Shown: piece by piece, positions 6,826 through 13,087 of the stretch | How positions within the stretch are numbered: position 1 is the first letter of the stretch | How the letters are laid out: every line of letters starts with the position of its first letter | Source: CAYSLC01 sp964431545 | GTDB lineage: Bacteria > Desulfobacterota > Desulfobacteria > Desulfobacterales > JAABSP01 | Reading direction: 5' to 3' | Assembly: GCA_964431545.1 (NCBI GenBank) | Contig: CAYSLC010000144.1 | Span: forward strand, 1 to 13,961 | DNA length: 13,961 nucleotides | Made by a program: the position numbers and the translations under genes | Notes under the pieces: generated by a model | What the model saw: only the letters and a program-made list of their open reading frames with translations | What the model was told of the DNA's origin: nothing | Databases searched by the model: none

Positions 6826-8247
6826 TCACGACCAATGTCGGCTCATCCTGTCGAGTTCCCCGGCCTTTTCTTTTGAAAGGGGCGCGGCCGGATGGGTCAT
6901 CAGGGCGAGGGTGCGCTCCCGCACCCGGGCCGTCAGGTCCTTGGCCCCGTTCTCCGACCACTGGTTGTAGCCGGTGCGATCGAAGAGCTGGGAGTACCAC
7001 GCATCCCGGAAGTGGTTCATGGTGTGATCGAGCATCAGGTAGTGCCCGCCGGGCCCCACCTCTTCGATGAGGTCCAGGGCCAGGGCCTCCTCGCCGGCAT
7101 CGAGCCCCCGCATGAACCGGCCGACCATGTGGAGGATCTCGTTGACCAGGACGAGATGTTCCGGGGAGACCATGGTGGCGTATTCGAGCAGCCCGGCGTC
7201 GTGGACCAGGTTGGCGCCGGTGAGGGCCGAGGAGAAGCAGGAGAAGACCGCCTCGGCCGCCGCCTGGGCGTCCGGCAGCTTCGAGTCCGAGCACCCCGCC
7301 GTGCCGTAGAAGGGGATCCCGTAGTGCCGTGCGATCCGGCACTGGGCCGCGATCATGAGGTTCATCTCGGGCGCCCCGAAGGAGAAGATGCTGCTGCGCA
7401 TGTCCATGATGGTGGAGCAGGAGCCGAAGACCACGGGGCTCCCCGGGTTGACCAGCTGGATAAAGACGAGCCCGGCGAGGGTCTCCGCGTTGCCCTGGAC
7501 GATGGCGCCGGAAAAGGACATGGGCGCCGTGCTCCCGGTCTGGATGCCGTTGTAGACCACCTGGGGGATGGATCGCTCGGCGCAGAACTTCATCTGCCCC
7601 AGCACATGGTCCGGCAGCACCAGGGGGGAGATGGTCGTCACGAAGGAGGCCAGCGGGGGCGCGGCCGCGAAGGCGCCGGCGTCGGGAACGACCACCCGCG
7701 CCATCTCGTAGATATCCCGAAGGTTGTCGACGTTGTTGCTGGAGCAGACCAGGGGCTTCTCCGTATGCGTCAGCACCTGTTTGGCGGCGTACCGGTCCGC
7801 CAGATGCGGGGGGACGTCGGAGATGGCGCCGAAGGTCATGGCCCAGGTGAAGTTGGGGAGCGCGTCGAACACGGTGACGGCCGCGCGGCAGTCGTCCAGG
7901 GTGAGCTGCCGCCGGCCGTTGGCCGGATCGAGGTAATAGATGTCGTCCAGGGTGGCACCGAACCAGCTCGCGTCGTTCTCCAGGACGATGGCCTCCTCGC
8001 CCCGGCGGTTTCCCAGAACCACCCGGGCCGGGGCCTTGTCGATGGCGTCCTCCAGCATCTGCCGGGGGATGCGGACACGGTCGCCCTCGACCCGGGCACC
8101 GCCCCCCGCGAAGATCTCCCGGGCCTCCGGGTCGGTCACCTTCACGCCGGTGCGGTCGAGCACCCTGGCGGTGGCCGCGTGAAGCGCATCGATCTGCGCG
8201 TCATCGATCACTTGCAGCGTCGGTCTGAATATCAGGTTCTTCTCCAT
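6826..8247 (-). CDS. MttB superfamily methyltransferase, non-pyrrolysine (quaternary amine:corrinoid)
   Basis: A 473-residue cytosolic TIM-barrel methyltransferase of the trimethylamine methyltransferase (MttB/COG5598) superfamily. Family landmarks include VLDRTGVKVTDPEA at 29-42, the LTLDDCRA segment at 116-123, YNGIQTGSTAPMS at 232-244, QGNAETLAGLVFIQL at 251-265 and GTAGCSDSKLPDAQAA at 315-330, with PGGHYLMLDHTMNHF at 399-413 near the C-terminus. No in-frame amber codon interrupts it and the stop is TGA, so it has no pyrrolysine. Non-pyrrolysine members with known activity (MtgB, MtpB, MtcB) demethylate glycine betaine, proline betaine and carnitine. PutA lies 52 bp downstream, which favours proline betaine, but this is inference. 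Its corrinoid partner is probably the protein at 166-804. The ATG at 8247 gives the usual family N-terminus, but its ribosome-binding site is weak. The start lies 134 bp after the GntR gene. Confidence 0.93.
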   Translation of the reverse strand: MEKNLIFRPTLQVIDDAQIDALHAATARVLDRTGVKVTDPEAREIFAGGGARVEGDRVRIPRQMLEDAIDKAPARVVLGNRRGEEAIVLENDASWFGATLDDIYYLDPANGRRQLTLDDCRAAVTVFDALPNFTWAMTFGAISDVPPHLADRYAAKQVLTHTEKPLVCSSNNVDNLRDIYEMARVVVPDAGAFAAAPPLASFVTTISPLVLPDHVLGQMKFCAERSIPQVVYNGIQTGSTAPMSFSGAIVQGNAETLAGLVFIQLVNPGSPVVFGSCSTIMDMRSSIFSFGAPEMNLMIAAQCRIARHYGIPFYGTAGCSDSKLPDAQAAAEAVFSCFSSALTGANLVHDAGLLEYATMVSPEHLVLVNEILHMVGRFMRGLDAGEEALALDLIEEVGPGGHYLMLDHTMNHFRDAWYSQLFDRTGYNQWSENGAKDLTARVRERTLALMTHPAAPLSKEKAGELDRMSRHWS

Positions 8248-8284
8248 CGCTTATCGTGCTTTCGAAATGGATTGAACATCGGGA

Positions 8285-8315
8285 CCGGCCCCCGGCGTCC
8301 TTTCCGGGTGGCCGG
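8285..8315 (-). other. Strong GC stem-loop in the GntR-MttB spacer
   Basis: CCGGCCCCCGG at 8285-8295 pairs with CCGGGTGGCCGG at 8304-8315, giving an 11-bp stem with one bulged base and an 8-nt loop. A second small hairpin, CCCCG/CGGGG with a CGC loop, sits at 8369-8381, overlapping the position just after the stop of the GntR gene. Neither is followed by a T-tract on the minus strand, so neither is a standard intrinsic terminator. They could reduce or process readthrough from the regulator gene into the methyltransferase operon. I see no clear promoter for the MttB-family gene between the hairpin and its start codon. Confidence 0.4.
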
Positions 8316-8381
8316 CGGCGAAGGCCTTGGGGACGGGCCCGGCGGAACGGGCGGCGGCATTGACGGCGCCCCGCGCCGGGG

Positions 8382-9161
8382 TTACGGATTTCCGGACCAT
8401 CTGTCTGTTCCCCCATGACCGGCGTTCAAGATGCCGTCATCCGGTCGGCTTTTTGGGAGCGCCCCCAAAAGTTTCTCGTTGACCGTGTTCAGGTGCGCCA
8501 GCATCGCCTTTCCGGCGGCTTCCGCCTCCCCGGCCGCGATGAACTCGACCACCTGGAGGGCGCTGCCGATACAGTTCTCCACGGTCCCGGGGGAGGAGAT
8601 CCCCAGCGCGGTGTTCATGAAGTGGATATGGCGGTGGGCCTTATCGACCAGGAGCTTGACGATTTCGAGGATTACCCGGTTCTGGGACGCCTCGGCCACG
8701 GCGATGTGGAACCCGAAGTCGGTTTCGTAGTAGGCCTGCGCGTCCAGCCGGCCCGGATCCATGCCGGCGGTGATCTCCCGGAGCCGCCTAATGTCCTCGT
8801 CATCCGCCTTTTCCGACGCCAGCCGGGCGGCGCCGCTCTCCACCACCTCCCGGGCCTTCATCAGGTCGGCGAGGGAGACCGCCGAAAGTGTATGTTCGAT
8901 GCTCGGGGGCTCGGCCTTGAGATGGGACGCATCCTCGGCCACCAGGGTCCCCTTGCCCGGCAGCACCGTCACGCACCCCATGACGCCCAGGATCTTCAAA
9001 GCTTCCCGGACCGTGCCCAAGCCGACCCCGAAGAGTTTCGCCAGCTCCCGCTGGGCGGGGAGCCGGTCGCCGGGTCTCAGGTCCTCGGTCCGGATCTGTT
9101 CGAGGATCTGTTTCACCAGGGCCTCGGGGGCGCTGTTGATCTGGATGGCGTGGAATCGCAT
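8382..9161 (-). CDS. GntR-family regulator, FadR subfamily with FCD domain (proximal copy)
   Basis: A 259-residue DNA-binding regulator. The GntR winged helix is at about 10-75: LRPGDRLPAQRELAKLFGV, then GLGTVREALKILGVMG, then the wing VLPGKGTLV. The C-terminal FCD ligand domain covers about 100-232. Candidate metal/ligand residues are Asp148 and His152 (DFGFH), one or more of His176/His178/His180, and His223. Family members usually bind small carboxylates through this metal site. A 27-residue tail follows the FCD domain. I chose the ATG at 9161 because it aligns exactly with the start of the neighbouring paralogue and has GGAAGGGA upstream; the frame is open to 9320 but that stretch holds the promoter. 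It sits immediately before the MttB-family gene and is the best candidate local regulator of the betaine operon, possibly autoregulated through the dyads at 9257-9285. Confidence 0.94.
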   Translation of the reverse strand: MRFHAIQINSAPEALVKQILEQIRTEDLRPGDRLPAQRELAKLFGVGLGTVREALKILGVMGCVTVLPGKGTLVAEDASHLKAEPPSIEHTLSAVSLADLMKAREVVESGAARLASEKADDEDIRRLREITAGMDPGRLDAQAYYETDFGFHIAVAEASQNRVILEIVKLLVDKAHRHIHFMNTALGISSPGTVENCIGSALQVVEFIAAGEAEAAGKAMLAHLNTVNEKLLGALPKSRPDDGILNAGHGGTDRWSGNP

Positions 9162-9256
9162 CGGGTCCCTTCCGGAGACGGTCGGCGGTCTGTTGTTCCT
9201 GGCATCGCTCCGGGCGTCGGGGGGTGGTTTCCCCCTTGGACGATGCGCGACACAAC

Positions 9257-9285
9257 TGTTCATAACACATGAACACATCATGTTC
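9257..9285 (-). promoter_or_regulatory. Overlapping dyad operator array upstream of the proximal GntR gene
   Basis: TGTTCAT at 9257-9263 and ATGAACA at 9269-9275 form a perfect 7-bp inverted repeat with a 5-bp spacer. The second half-site overlaps another perfect dyad, GAACA at 9271-9275 and TGTTC at 9281-9285, also with a 5-bp spacer. The two dyad centres are 12 bp apart. The array lies just downstream of the -10 box at 9291-9296, a position where a bound repressor would block transcription start. Binding by one of the two GntR proteins is inferred. Confidence 0.6.
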
Positions 9286-9290
9286 GAAAC

Positions 9291-9320
9291 ACAATAACAC
9301 CGGATCTCTTTCGACGTCAA
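9291..9320 (-). promoter_or_regulatory. Sigma-70-type promoter of the proximal GntR gene
   Basis: Reading the minus strand, a -35 box TTGACG (9320-9315, 5 of 6 consensus) and a -10 box TATTGT (9296-9291, 4 of 6) are separated by 18 bp. Transcription would begin near 9284, giving a leader of about 120 nt before the ATG at 9161. The leader contains a small hairpin between the G-run at 9219-9224 and the C-run at 9231-9235. Confidence 0.55.
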
Positions 9321-9482
9321 TCAAAAAAATGAAGCCGGTTCAATGGGGACGAAAAGGGGATCGAAAGGCCCGAATGGAGGCCGGATCTGGAGGGATGGGG
9401 GAAGCGTCGGGCAGGACCGGGGAACACGGGGTTCGGACGGAGTGTCCGGCGCGGCGGGGAAGGGGAGGGGGCTACGCGGGGC
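9321..9482. other. Non-coding spacer after the distal GntR gene
   Basis: This is the remainder of the 321-bp gap between the two GntR genes. The only structure I see is a CGGAC/GTCCG hairpin at 9434-9438 and 9444-9448 with a 5-nt loop, and a purine-rich GGGGAAGGGGAGGGGG tract near 9457-9472. No T-tract follows the hairpin on the minus strand, so a terminator for the distal GntR gene is not established. No gene is supported here. Confidence 0.35.
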
Positions 9483-10208
9483 TCAGCGCTCGGCCTCCCC
9501 TAAAAACTCTTTTTGGAGTTTATCGTTGACGATGTTCAGGTGGCGGCGCATCTCCTCCCTGGCCCGCTCCCCGTCGCCGGACTCGATGAACCCCACCACG
9601 TTTCGGGCCGTGGTCACCGCCTTGTCCACGTTGAACGGCAGCGAGATGCCGAGGGAGTCGTGCATGAAGCCGATATGGTTGTGGGCCCGGTCCGCGAGGA
9701 GCTTGACGATCTCCAGCAGGGCCCTGTTGTTTGCGGCCTCGGCCACGGCGATGTGGAAGTCGAAATCGAGATCGTAGAAGGCCTGGGTGTCCCGGAAGGA
9801 TTCCTCCATCCCGCCGGCGATCCGCCGCAGGTTTTGAACGCTGTCGGGATCGGCGTGGCCCGCGGCCATGAGGGCGGTCTCGCATTCCACCACCTCCCGG
9901 GCCTTCATCAGGTCCGCCAGGGAGATCGCCTCCAGGGCCTTTGCCAGCCCGGAACCGCTCCTTTCCGGCCCGGCCCCGCCCTCCGAGACAAAGGTCCCTT
10001 TCCCCTGGATGACCTTCACATGTCCCATGACGTTGAGGATCCGGATCGCCTCGCGAACGGTTCCGAGCCCCACGTTCATCATCTTGGCCAACTGTCGCTG
10101 GGACGGCAGGCACGAGCCGGGCGCCAGGTCGCCGCGCTCGATCCGCCCGAGAAGCTGTTGAACCAGCTCCTCCGGGGCGGAACGGGTATGGATTGCGTCA
10201 AATTTCAT
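9483..10208 (-). CDS. GntR-family regulator, FadR subfamily with FCD domain (distal copy)
   Basis: A 241-residue paralogue of the neighbouring regulator. The winged helix is at about 10-75 (LAPGSCLPSQRQLAKMMNV, then GLGTVREAIRILNVMG, with wing VIQGKGTFV). The FCD domain is at about 98-232, with candidate metal residues Asp148, His152 (DFDFH), His176/His178 and His223. These sit at the same residue numbers as in the proximal copy, and the two proteins align without gaps to about residue 230. By eye 42 of the first 70 residues are identical. The ATG at 10208 has a GGAGGGG ribosome-binding site. It lies 111 bp after the RpiR gene and 321 bp before the proximal GntR gene, which has its own promoter. 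Different ligand or operator preference after duplication is likely but unproven. It may regulate the sox operon, the methyltransferase operon, or both. Confidence 0.94.
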   Translation of the reverse strand: MKFDAIHTRSAPEELVQQLLGRIERGDLAPGSCLPSQRQLAKMMNVGLGTVREAIRILNVMGHVKVIQGKGTFVSEGGAGPERSGSGLAKALEAISLADLMKAREVVECETALMAAGHADPDSVQNLRRIAGGMEESFRDTQAFYDLDFDFHIAVAEAANNRALLEIVKLLADRAHNHIGFMHDSLGISLPFNVDKAVTTARNVVGFIESGDGERAREEMRRHLNIVNDKLQKEFLGEAER

Positions 10209-10251
10209 CTTCGATGGCCCCTCCGTTTCAAAGGGAAAACGAAAAACGATG

Positions 10252-10281
10252 TACCTACACCATGGCCGATCCGCCTGTCAA
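10252..10281 (-). promoter_or_regulatory. Possible promoter of the distal GntR gene
   Basis: A perfect minus-strand -35 box, TTGACA, lies at 10281-10276, between the RpiR stop and the GntR start. The -10 position 18 bp downstream reads TAGGTA, a poor match, so the promoter is uncertain and may need an activator. Its -35 and the next two bases (TTGACAGG) are the same as at the RpiR and sox promoters. Confidence 0.3.
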
Positions 10282-10319
10282 ACGGCGGCCGGGGGTCGAC
10301 CCCGCGACAATCCCCGGAT

Positions 10320-11201
10320 TCACCGCCGCTTGGTCATGTTGAAAAGCACGTCGTTCTCCCAGTAGGACTGCTCCAGCCGTTCCTGGTGCTTTTTGAGGTC
10401 GCTTCCGTACCGGCTGGCCAGCTCCATGATCAGGTAGTTGATCAGGCAGGAGAGGGCGGTGGCCGATCCGATCAGGGGGATGTGGGGGGAGGGGGCGACG
10501 AGGCTCTCGTCCGCCTCGTGGAGGATCGGGCAGGCGGCGCTGTCCGTGAGCAGGACCAGGGGCCGCCCCAGCCGCTTGACCAGTTTGGCCAGGCGGATCA
10601 GGTCGTTGGGGTATCGGGAGACGGCGATGATCACCGTCAGGGCCGCTTCGGGGGAGATGGTCAGCCAGTCGATGGTGGTCCGGTCGCTGCCCTTGAAGAT
10701 CTGGACGCCGCCCCGGATCTTGGTGAGGGACCATCCCATATAATAGGAGAGGGTATGGGAGAGCCGGGAGCCGATGACGTGGATGTGGGGGCTGTCGCGG
10801 AGCAGGGTGACCACCCGGTCCATCTGGTCGATGTCGGCCTCCTCGAAGAGCTGCCGCAGGTTGTCGATCTCCTCGGAAACCACCTGGCGGAACCGCTCCG
10901 CTCCCGGCTTGAGCATATCGGTGAGATCCACCCGGTCGAGGAGGGTCAGCTCCGTGTTCACGAAATCCCGGAGGGACTGCTGGAAATCGGCGTACCCGTC
11001 ATACCCGAGCTGGCCGACGAACCGGACCACCGTGGCCTCGCTCACCCCGCAGGCCCGGGCGAGTTCGGCCACCGTCATGAAGACCACCTTCCTGGGGTTC
11101 TCCCGGACATAGGCGCCGATGACCCGGCCCTTGGGGGTGAGTTCCGCGTCGAATCTCGCGATCCGGGCAAGGAGGGTGGGCGCTTCGGTTCTTTGGGACA
11201 T
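10320..11201 (-). CDS. RpiR-family transcriptional regulator (HTH plus SIS domain)
   Basis: A 293-residue regulator. The N-terminal HTH_6 domain spans about 8-80, with the characteristic MTVAELARACGVSEATVVRF at 42-61 and LGYDGYADFQQSLRD at 65-79. The C-terminal SIS (sugar isomerase-like) ligand domain spans about 125-265: HVIGSRLSHTLSYYMGWSL at 141-159, VIIAVSRYPNDLI at 190-202, VLLTD at 216-220 and the helix around ATALSCLINYLIME. SIS domains usually bind phosphosugars, but RpiR proteins also control amino-acid and betaine catabolism. The ATG at 11201 gives the family's normal N-terminus; the frame runs open to 11384 through the promoter region. It diverges from the sox operon, so control of soxBDA and of itself is likely. 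It may also be the first gene upstream of the two GntR genes. Confidence 0.93.
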   Translation of the reverse strand: MSQRTEAPTLLARIARFDAELTPKGRVIGAYVRENPRKVVFMTVAELARACGVSEATVVRFVGQLGYDGYADFQQSLRDFVNTELTLLDRVDLTDMLKPGAERFRQVVSEEIDNLRQLFEEADIDQMDRVVTLLRDSPHIHVIGSRLSHTLSYYMGWSLTKIRGGVQIFKGSDRTTIDWLTISPEAALTVIIAVSRYPNDLIRLAKLVKRLGRPLVLLTDSAACPILHEADESLVAPSPHIPLIGSATALSCLINYLIMELASRYGSDLKKHQERLEQSYWENDVLFNMTKRR

Positions 11202-11225
11202 GCCTGTGGACTCCCGCTGCACTGT

Positions 11226-11253
11226 AATGGTTTTTCCATTTGACGGAATCCGT
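11226..11253 (-). promoter_or_regulatory. Two small dyads in the RpiR leader
   Basis: AATGG at 11226-11230 and CCATT at 11236-11240 form a perfect 5-bp inverted repeat around TTTTT. Directly beside it, ACGGA at 11243-11247 and TCCGT at 11249-11253 are inverted about a single base. The TAATGGTT of the first dyad recurs at 11284-11291 next to the RpiR -10 box, inside CCAT-A-ATGG. They lie between the proposed RpiR transcription start and its ATG and may be autoregulatory sites. The evidence is symmetry only. Confidence 0.35.
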
Positions 11254-11282
11254 TTTATTGGACGGGCCCGCCATTTCCCTCC

Positions 11283-11311
11283 ATAATGGTTGGAATCGAT
11301 CTTCCTGTCAA
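11283..11311 (-). promoter_or_regulatory. Sigma-70-type promoter of the RpiR gene
   Basis: On the minus strand a perfect -35 box TTGACA (11311-11306) is followed after exactly 17 bp by the -10 box CATTAT (11288-11283, 4 of 6). The start point would fall near 11276, leaving a leader of about 75 nt before the ATG at 11201. Confidence 0.55.
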
Positions 11312-11465
11312 ACCTTTTTCCGAGGCGCGGCTGCCGCCGGCGTCCCGAAAAATTCCCTTTTATATGGGCGTTTCCAAAGGTCAAAGGCCATCGCCGGAGC
11401 CCCGGAGCGGATCCCTTCCGCCGGAGGGCCGCCGGAAAGCCCCGGGCCGAAGGCCGGAGATCCCC
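11312..11465. other. Middle of the divergent RpiR-sox control region
   Basis: This stretch separates the two outward promoters and has no supportable gene. It starts AT-rich (including TTTTATAT near 11359) and becomes GC-rich, with several CCGGAG/GCCGG repeats between about 11394 and 11460 that could fold in alternative ways. I do not see a clear operator here; it could hold activator sites. Confidence 0.4.
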
Positions 11466-11499
11466 AAAAAGATCTTGACAGGATCTTTTTCATATGAAA
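11466..11499 (+). promoter_or_regulatory. Nested operator-like palindromes at the sox promoter
   Basis: AAAAAGATC at 11466-11474 and GATCTTTTT at 11482-11490 form a perfect 9-bp inverted repeat. Its 7-base loop contains the -35 box. Overlapping the right arm is a perfect 12-bp palindrome, TTTCATATGAAA, at 11488-11499, in the -35/-10 spacer. A dimeric regulator bound to either would occlude RNA polymerase. The adjacent RpiR protein is the first candidate. The AT-rich stem and the TTTTT could also suggest a terminator, but no gene on the plus strand ends upstream, so an operator is the better reading. Confidence 0.6.
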
Positions 11500-11503
11500 T
11501 AGA
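11475..11503 (+). promoter_or_regulatory. Promoter of the sox-type operon
   Basis: A perfect -35 box TTGACA at 11475-11480 is followed after 17 bp by AATAGA at 11498-11503, only 3 of 6 consensus. The weak -10 fits a regulated promoter. The start would fall near 11510, about 47 bp before the ATG of soxB. Confidence 0.45.
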
Positions 11504-11556
11504 TCGCCTCAACGAGGAACCATTTTTTGCACACTTCACCAGAACAAGGGGCGCAC

Positions 11557-12780
11557 ATGTTCGGTCTTGCCAAAAAACGAATCTGGAAAGCCACCCCCAT
11601 GCGGTCCGCCTACGACGCCGTGATCATCGGCGGCGGACTCCACGGCCTCGCCACGGCCTACTACCTGGCCCGGAACCATGGCATGACGGACGTCGCCGTC
11701 ATCGAAAAACGGTTCATCGGATACGGCGGCGCCGGCCGGAACACCGCCATCGTCCGGGCGAACCAGCGGACCTCCCAGAACGTCCCCCTCTACAAGGAGG
11801 CCCTCGATCTCTGGCCGGTGCTGACCCGGGAACTCAACTTCAACCTGATGTTCAACAACTGCGGGAACCTCAACCTGGTCCACAGCGAGGCGGCGGTCAA
11901 GGCGGCCCGCATGAACATCGCCACCGCCCAGTTCCACGGCGTGGAGAGCCACCTCCTGGATGCCCGACAGGTCCGGGAGATGGAGCCGGCCCTCAACATC
12001 TCCGAGGAGATCACCCATCCGATCCACGGGGCCATGTACCACCCGCCGGGGGGGATCCTCCGCCACGACGCCGTGGTCTGGGGCCTTGCCAAGGGGGCGT
12101 CCAAACGAGGGGCCCACATCCACCAGGGGACCGAAGCCACGGCCATCCATACGGAGAACGGCCGGGTGTCGGGGGTCTCCACCAACAGGGGGCGCATCCG
12201 CACCCCCCGGGTGCTCGTCTCCGCCGGCGGCTATTCGGCCGGCATCATCAACCGGATGCTCGGCCTCCGGCTCCCCATCAGCGTGCTGACCATCCAGGCC
12301 ATGGTCACCCAGCCCCTCAAGCCGCTCTTGAGCCACGTGGTCTCCTCCGGCGCGTACCACGTCTACGCCAACCAGACCCTGAAGGGCGAGATCGCCACCG
12401 GGGCCCACATGGATCCCTGGCCCAACTACACCACCCAGACCACGGCCCGCTACATCAAACACCAGGCCGAGGCCCTCACCCAGATCCTCCCCTGCCTGGC
12501 GGGGGTGAAGTTCATGCGGACCTGGGGGGGGCTGGCGGACATGACCCCGGACATGGCGCCCATCATGGACGGCAACGACCCCGTGGAGGGGTTCTACATG
12601 GACTGCGGCTGGGGCTACTTCGGCTTCAAGTCGTGTTCGGCCGTGGGCAAGTACATGGCCGAGTACATGGCCGGCGGCGAGTGCCCCGGGATCCTCGAAC
12701 CGTTCCATCTGCGCCGCTACGAAGAACACCGGCTCATGGGGGAGACCGCCGCCCTGGTCACCTACACGCCGGACAACTGA
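11557..12780 (+). CDS. soxB: Sarcosine oxidase-type beta subunit (FAD/FMN-dependent amine oxidoreductase)
   Basis: A 407-residue flavoprotein of the DAO family that should oxidise the N-methyl group of a secondary or tertiary amino acid. The FAD-binding GGGLHG is at 25-30 with the ribose-binding Glu50. The GGILRHDAVVWG segment at 165-176 contains His170, matching the histidine that carries covalent FMN in heterotetrameric sarcosine oxidase. The C-terminal TPDMAPI, GFYMDCGWGYFGFKS and the FHLRRY segment near 383-388 complete the fold. The length matches family members of about 405 residues. The usual GGFKATP-like motif reads FGFKSCSAVG here, so the substrate may differ from sarcosine. I chose the ATG at 11557 because AAGGGG lies at 11546-11551; an upstream TTG at 11527 in frame is less likely. 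soxD follows after 46 bp. Alternative readings are an N-methylproline or dimethylglycine demethylase, or an amino-acid dehydrogenase. Confidence 0.9.
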   Translation: MFGLAKKRIWKATPMRSAYDAVIIGGGLHGLATAYYLARNHGMTDVAVIEKRFIGYGGAGRNTAIVRANQRTSQNVPLYKEALDLWPVLTRELNFNLMFNNCGNLNLVHSEAAVKAARMNIATAQFHGVESHLLDARQVREMEPALNISEEITHPIHGAMYHPPGGILRHDAVVWGLAKGASKRGAHIHQGTEATAIHTENGRVSGVSTNRGRIRTPRVLVSAGGYSAGIINRMLGLRLPISVLTIQAMVTQPLKPLLSHVVSSGAYHVYANQTLKGEIATGAHMDPWPNYTTQTTARYIKHQAEALTQILPCLAGVKFMRTWGGLADMTPDMAPIMDGNDPVEGFYMDCGWGYFGFKSCSAVGKYMAEYMAGGECPGILEPFHLRRYEEHRLMGETAALVTYTPDN

Positions 12781-12826
12781 AACGGCGGCCCCGGGCGCCC
12801 GGCACGAAAGAAAAGGAGATGTCGAT

Positions 12827-13087
12827 ATGGCACTGACGCTCACCTGCCCCGTCTGCGGCAGGCGCAACGGGTACGAGTTCCGCTACGGCGGAGAGGAGAA
12901 GGGGCCGCGGCCGGCCGAGGAGGGGCTGACCCCCCGGGCCTGGTGCGACTACGTCCACATGAACGACTGCGTGGCCGGGGTCCAGAAGGAATGGTGGAAC
13001 CATAAGGATGGATGCGGTGTCTGGTTCACCACCCACCGCGACACGGTCAAGAACCTCGAAGTGGCGGAACCGGAGGCCTCGAAATGA
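12827..13087 (+). CDS. soxD: Sarcosine oxidase-type delta subunit (zinc-binding)
   Basis: An 86-residue small subunit. Cys7 and Cys10 (TCPVCG), His59 and Cys63 (NHKDGC) form the CxxC...HxxxC zinc site of SoxD from heterotetrameric sarcosine oxidases. This is the strongest sign that the operon encodes a Sox-type complex, not an HcnABC-type one. TPRAW at 35-39 and EWWNHKDGCGVWF are also typical. An AAGGAG ribosome-binding site at 12813-12818 sets the ATG at 12827. The stop overlaps the next gene's start (ATGA at 13084-13087), implying translational coupling with soxA. SoxD is structural; it packs against alpha and beta. Confidence 0.92.
   Translation: MALTLTCPVCGRRNGYEFRYGGEEKGPRPAEEGLTPRAWCDYVHMNDCVAGVQKEWWNHKDGCGVWFTTHRDTVKNLEVAEPEASK

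Noticed and set aside
6826..6828. Amber readthrough or pyrrolysine at the end of the MttB-family gene
   Set aside because: The stop is TGA, the length is normal for non-pyrrolysine members, and no internal TAG occurs in frame.
3726..7070. A very long plus-strand open frame (1114 codons) opposite putA and MttB
   Set aside because: It is antisense to two well-supported genes, is rich in Gly, Pro, His, Arg and Leu as expected from high-GC shadow frames, and shows no domain motif.
9162..9320. 53-residue Cys-rich extension of the proximal GntR protein
   Set aside because: It would cover the promoter and operator dyads. The paralogue starts exactly at the position corresponding to 9161.
11355..11368. 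CCC-TTTTATAT-GGG motif in the divergent region
   Set aside because: It resembles a eukaryotic CArG box, irrelevant here. The arms are only 3 bp, and no matching -35 box makes it a promoter.
11515..11531. Sigma-54-like GG...TTGCAC before soxB
   Set aside because: The GG to GC distance is 11 bases, not 10, and the -24 element lacks TGGCAC. No sigma-54 activator gene is present.
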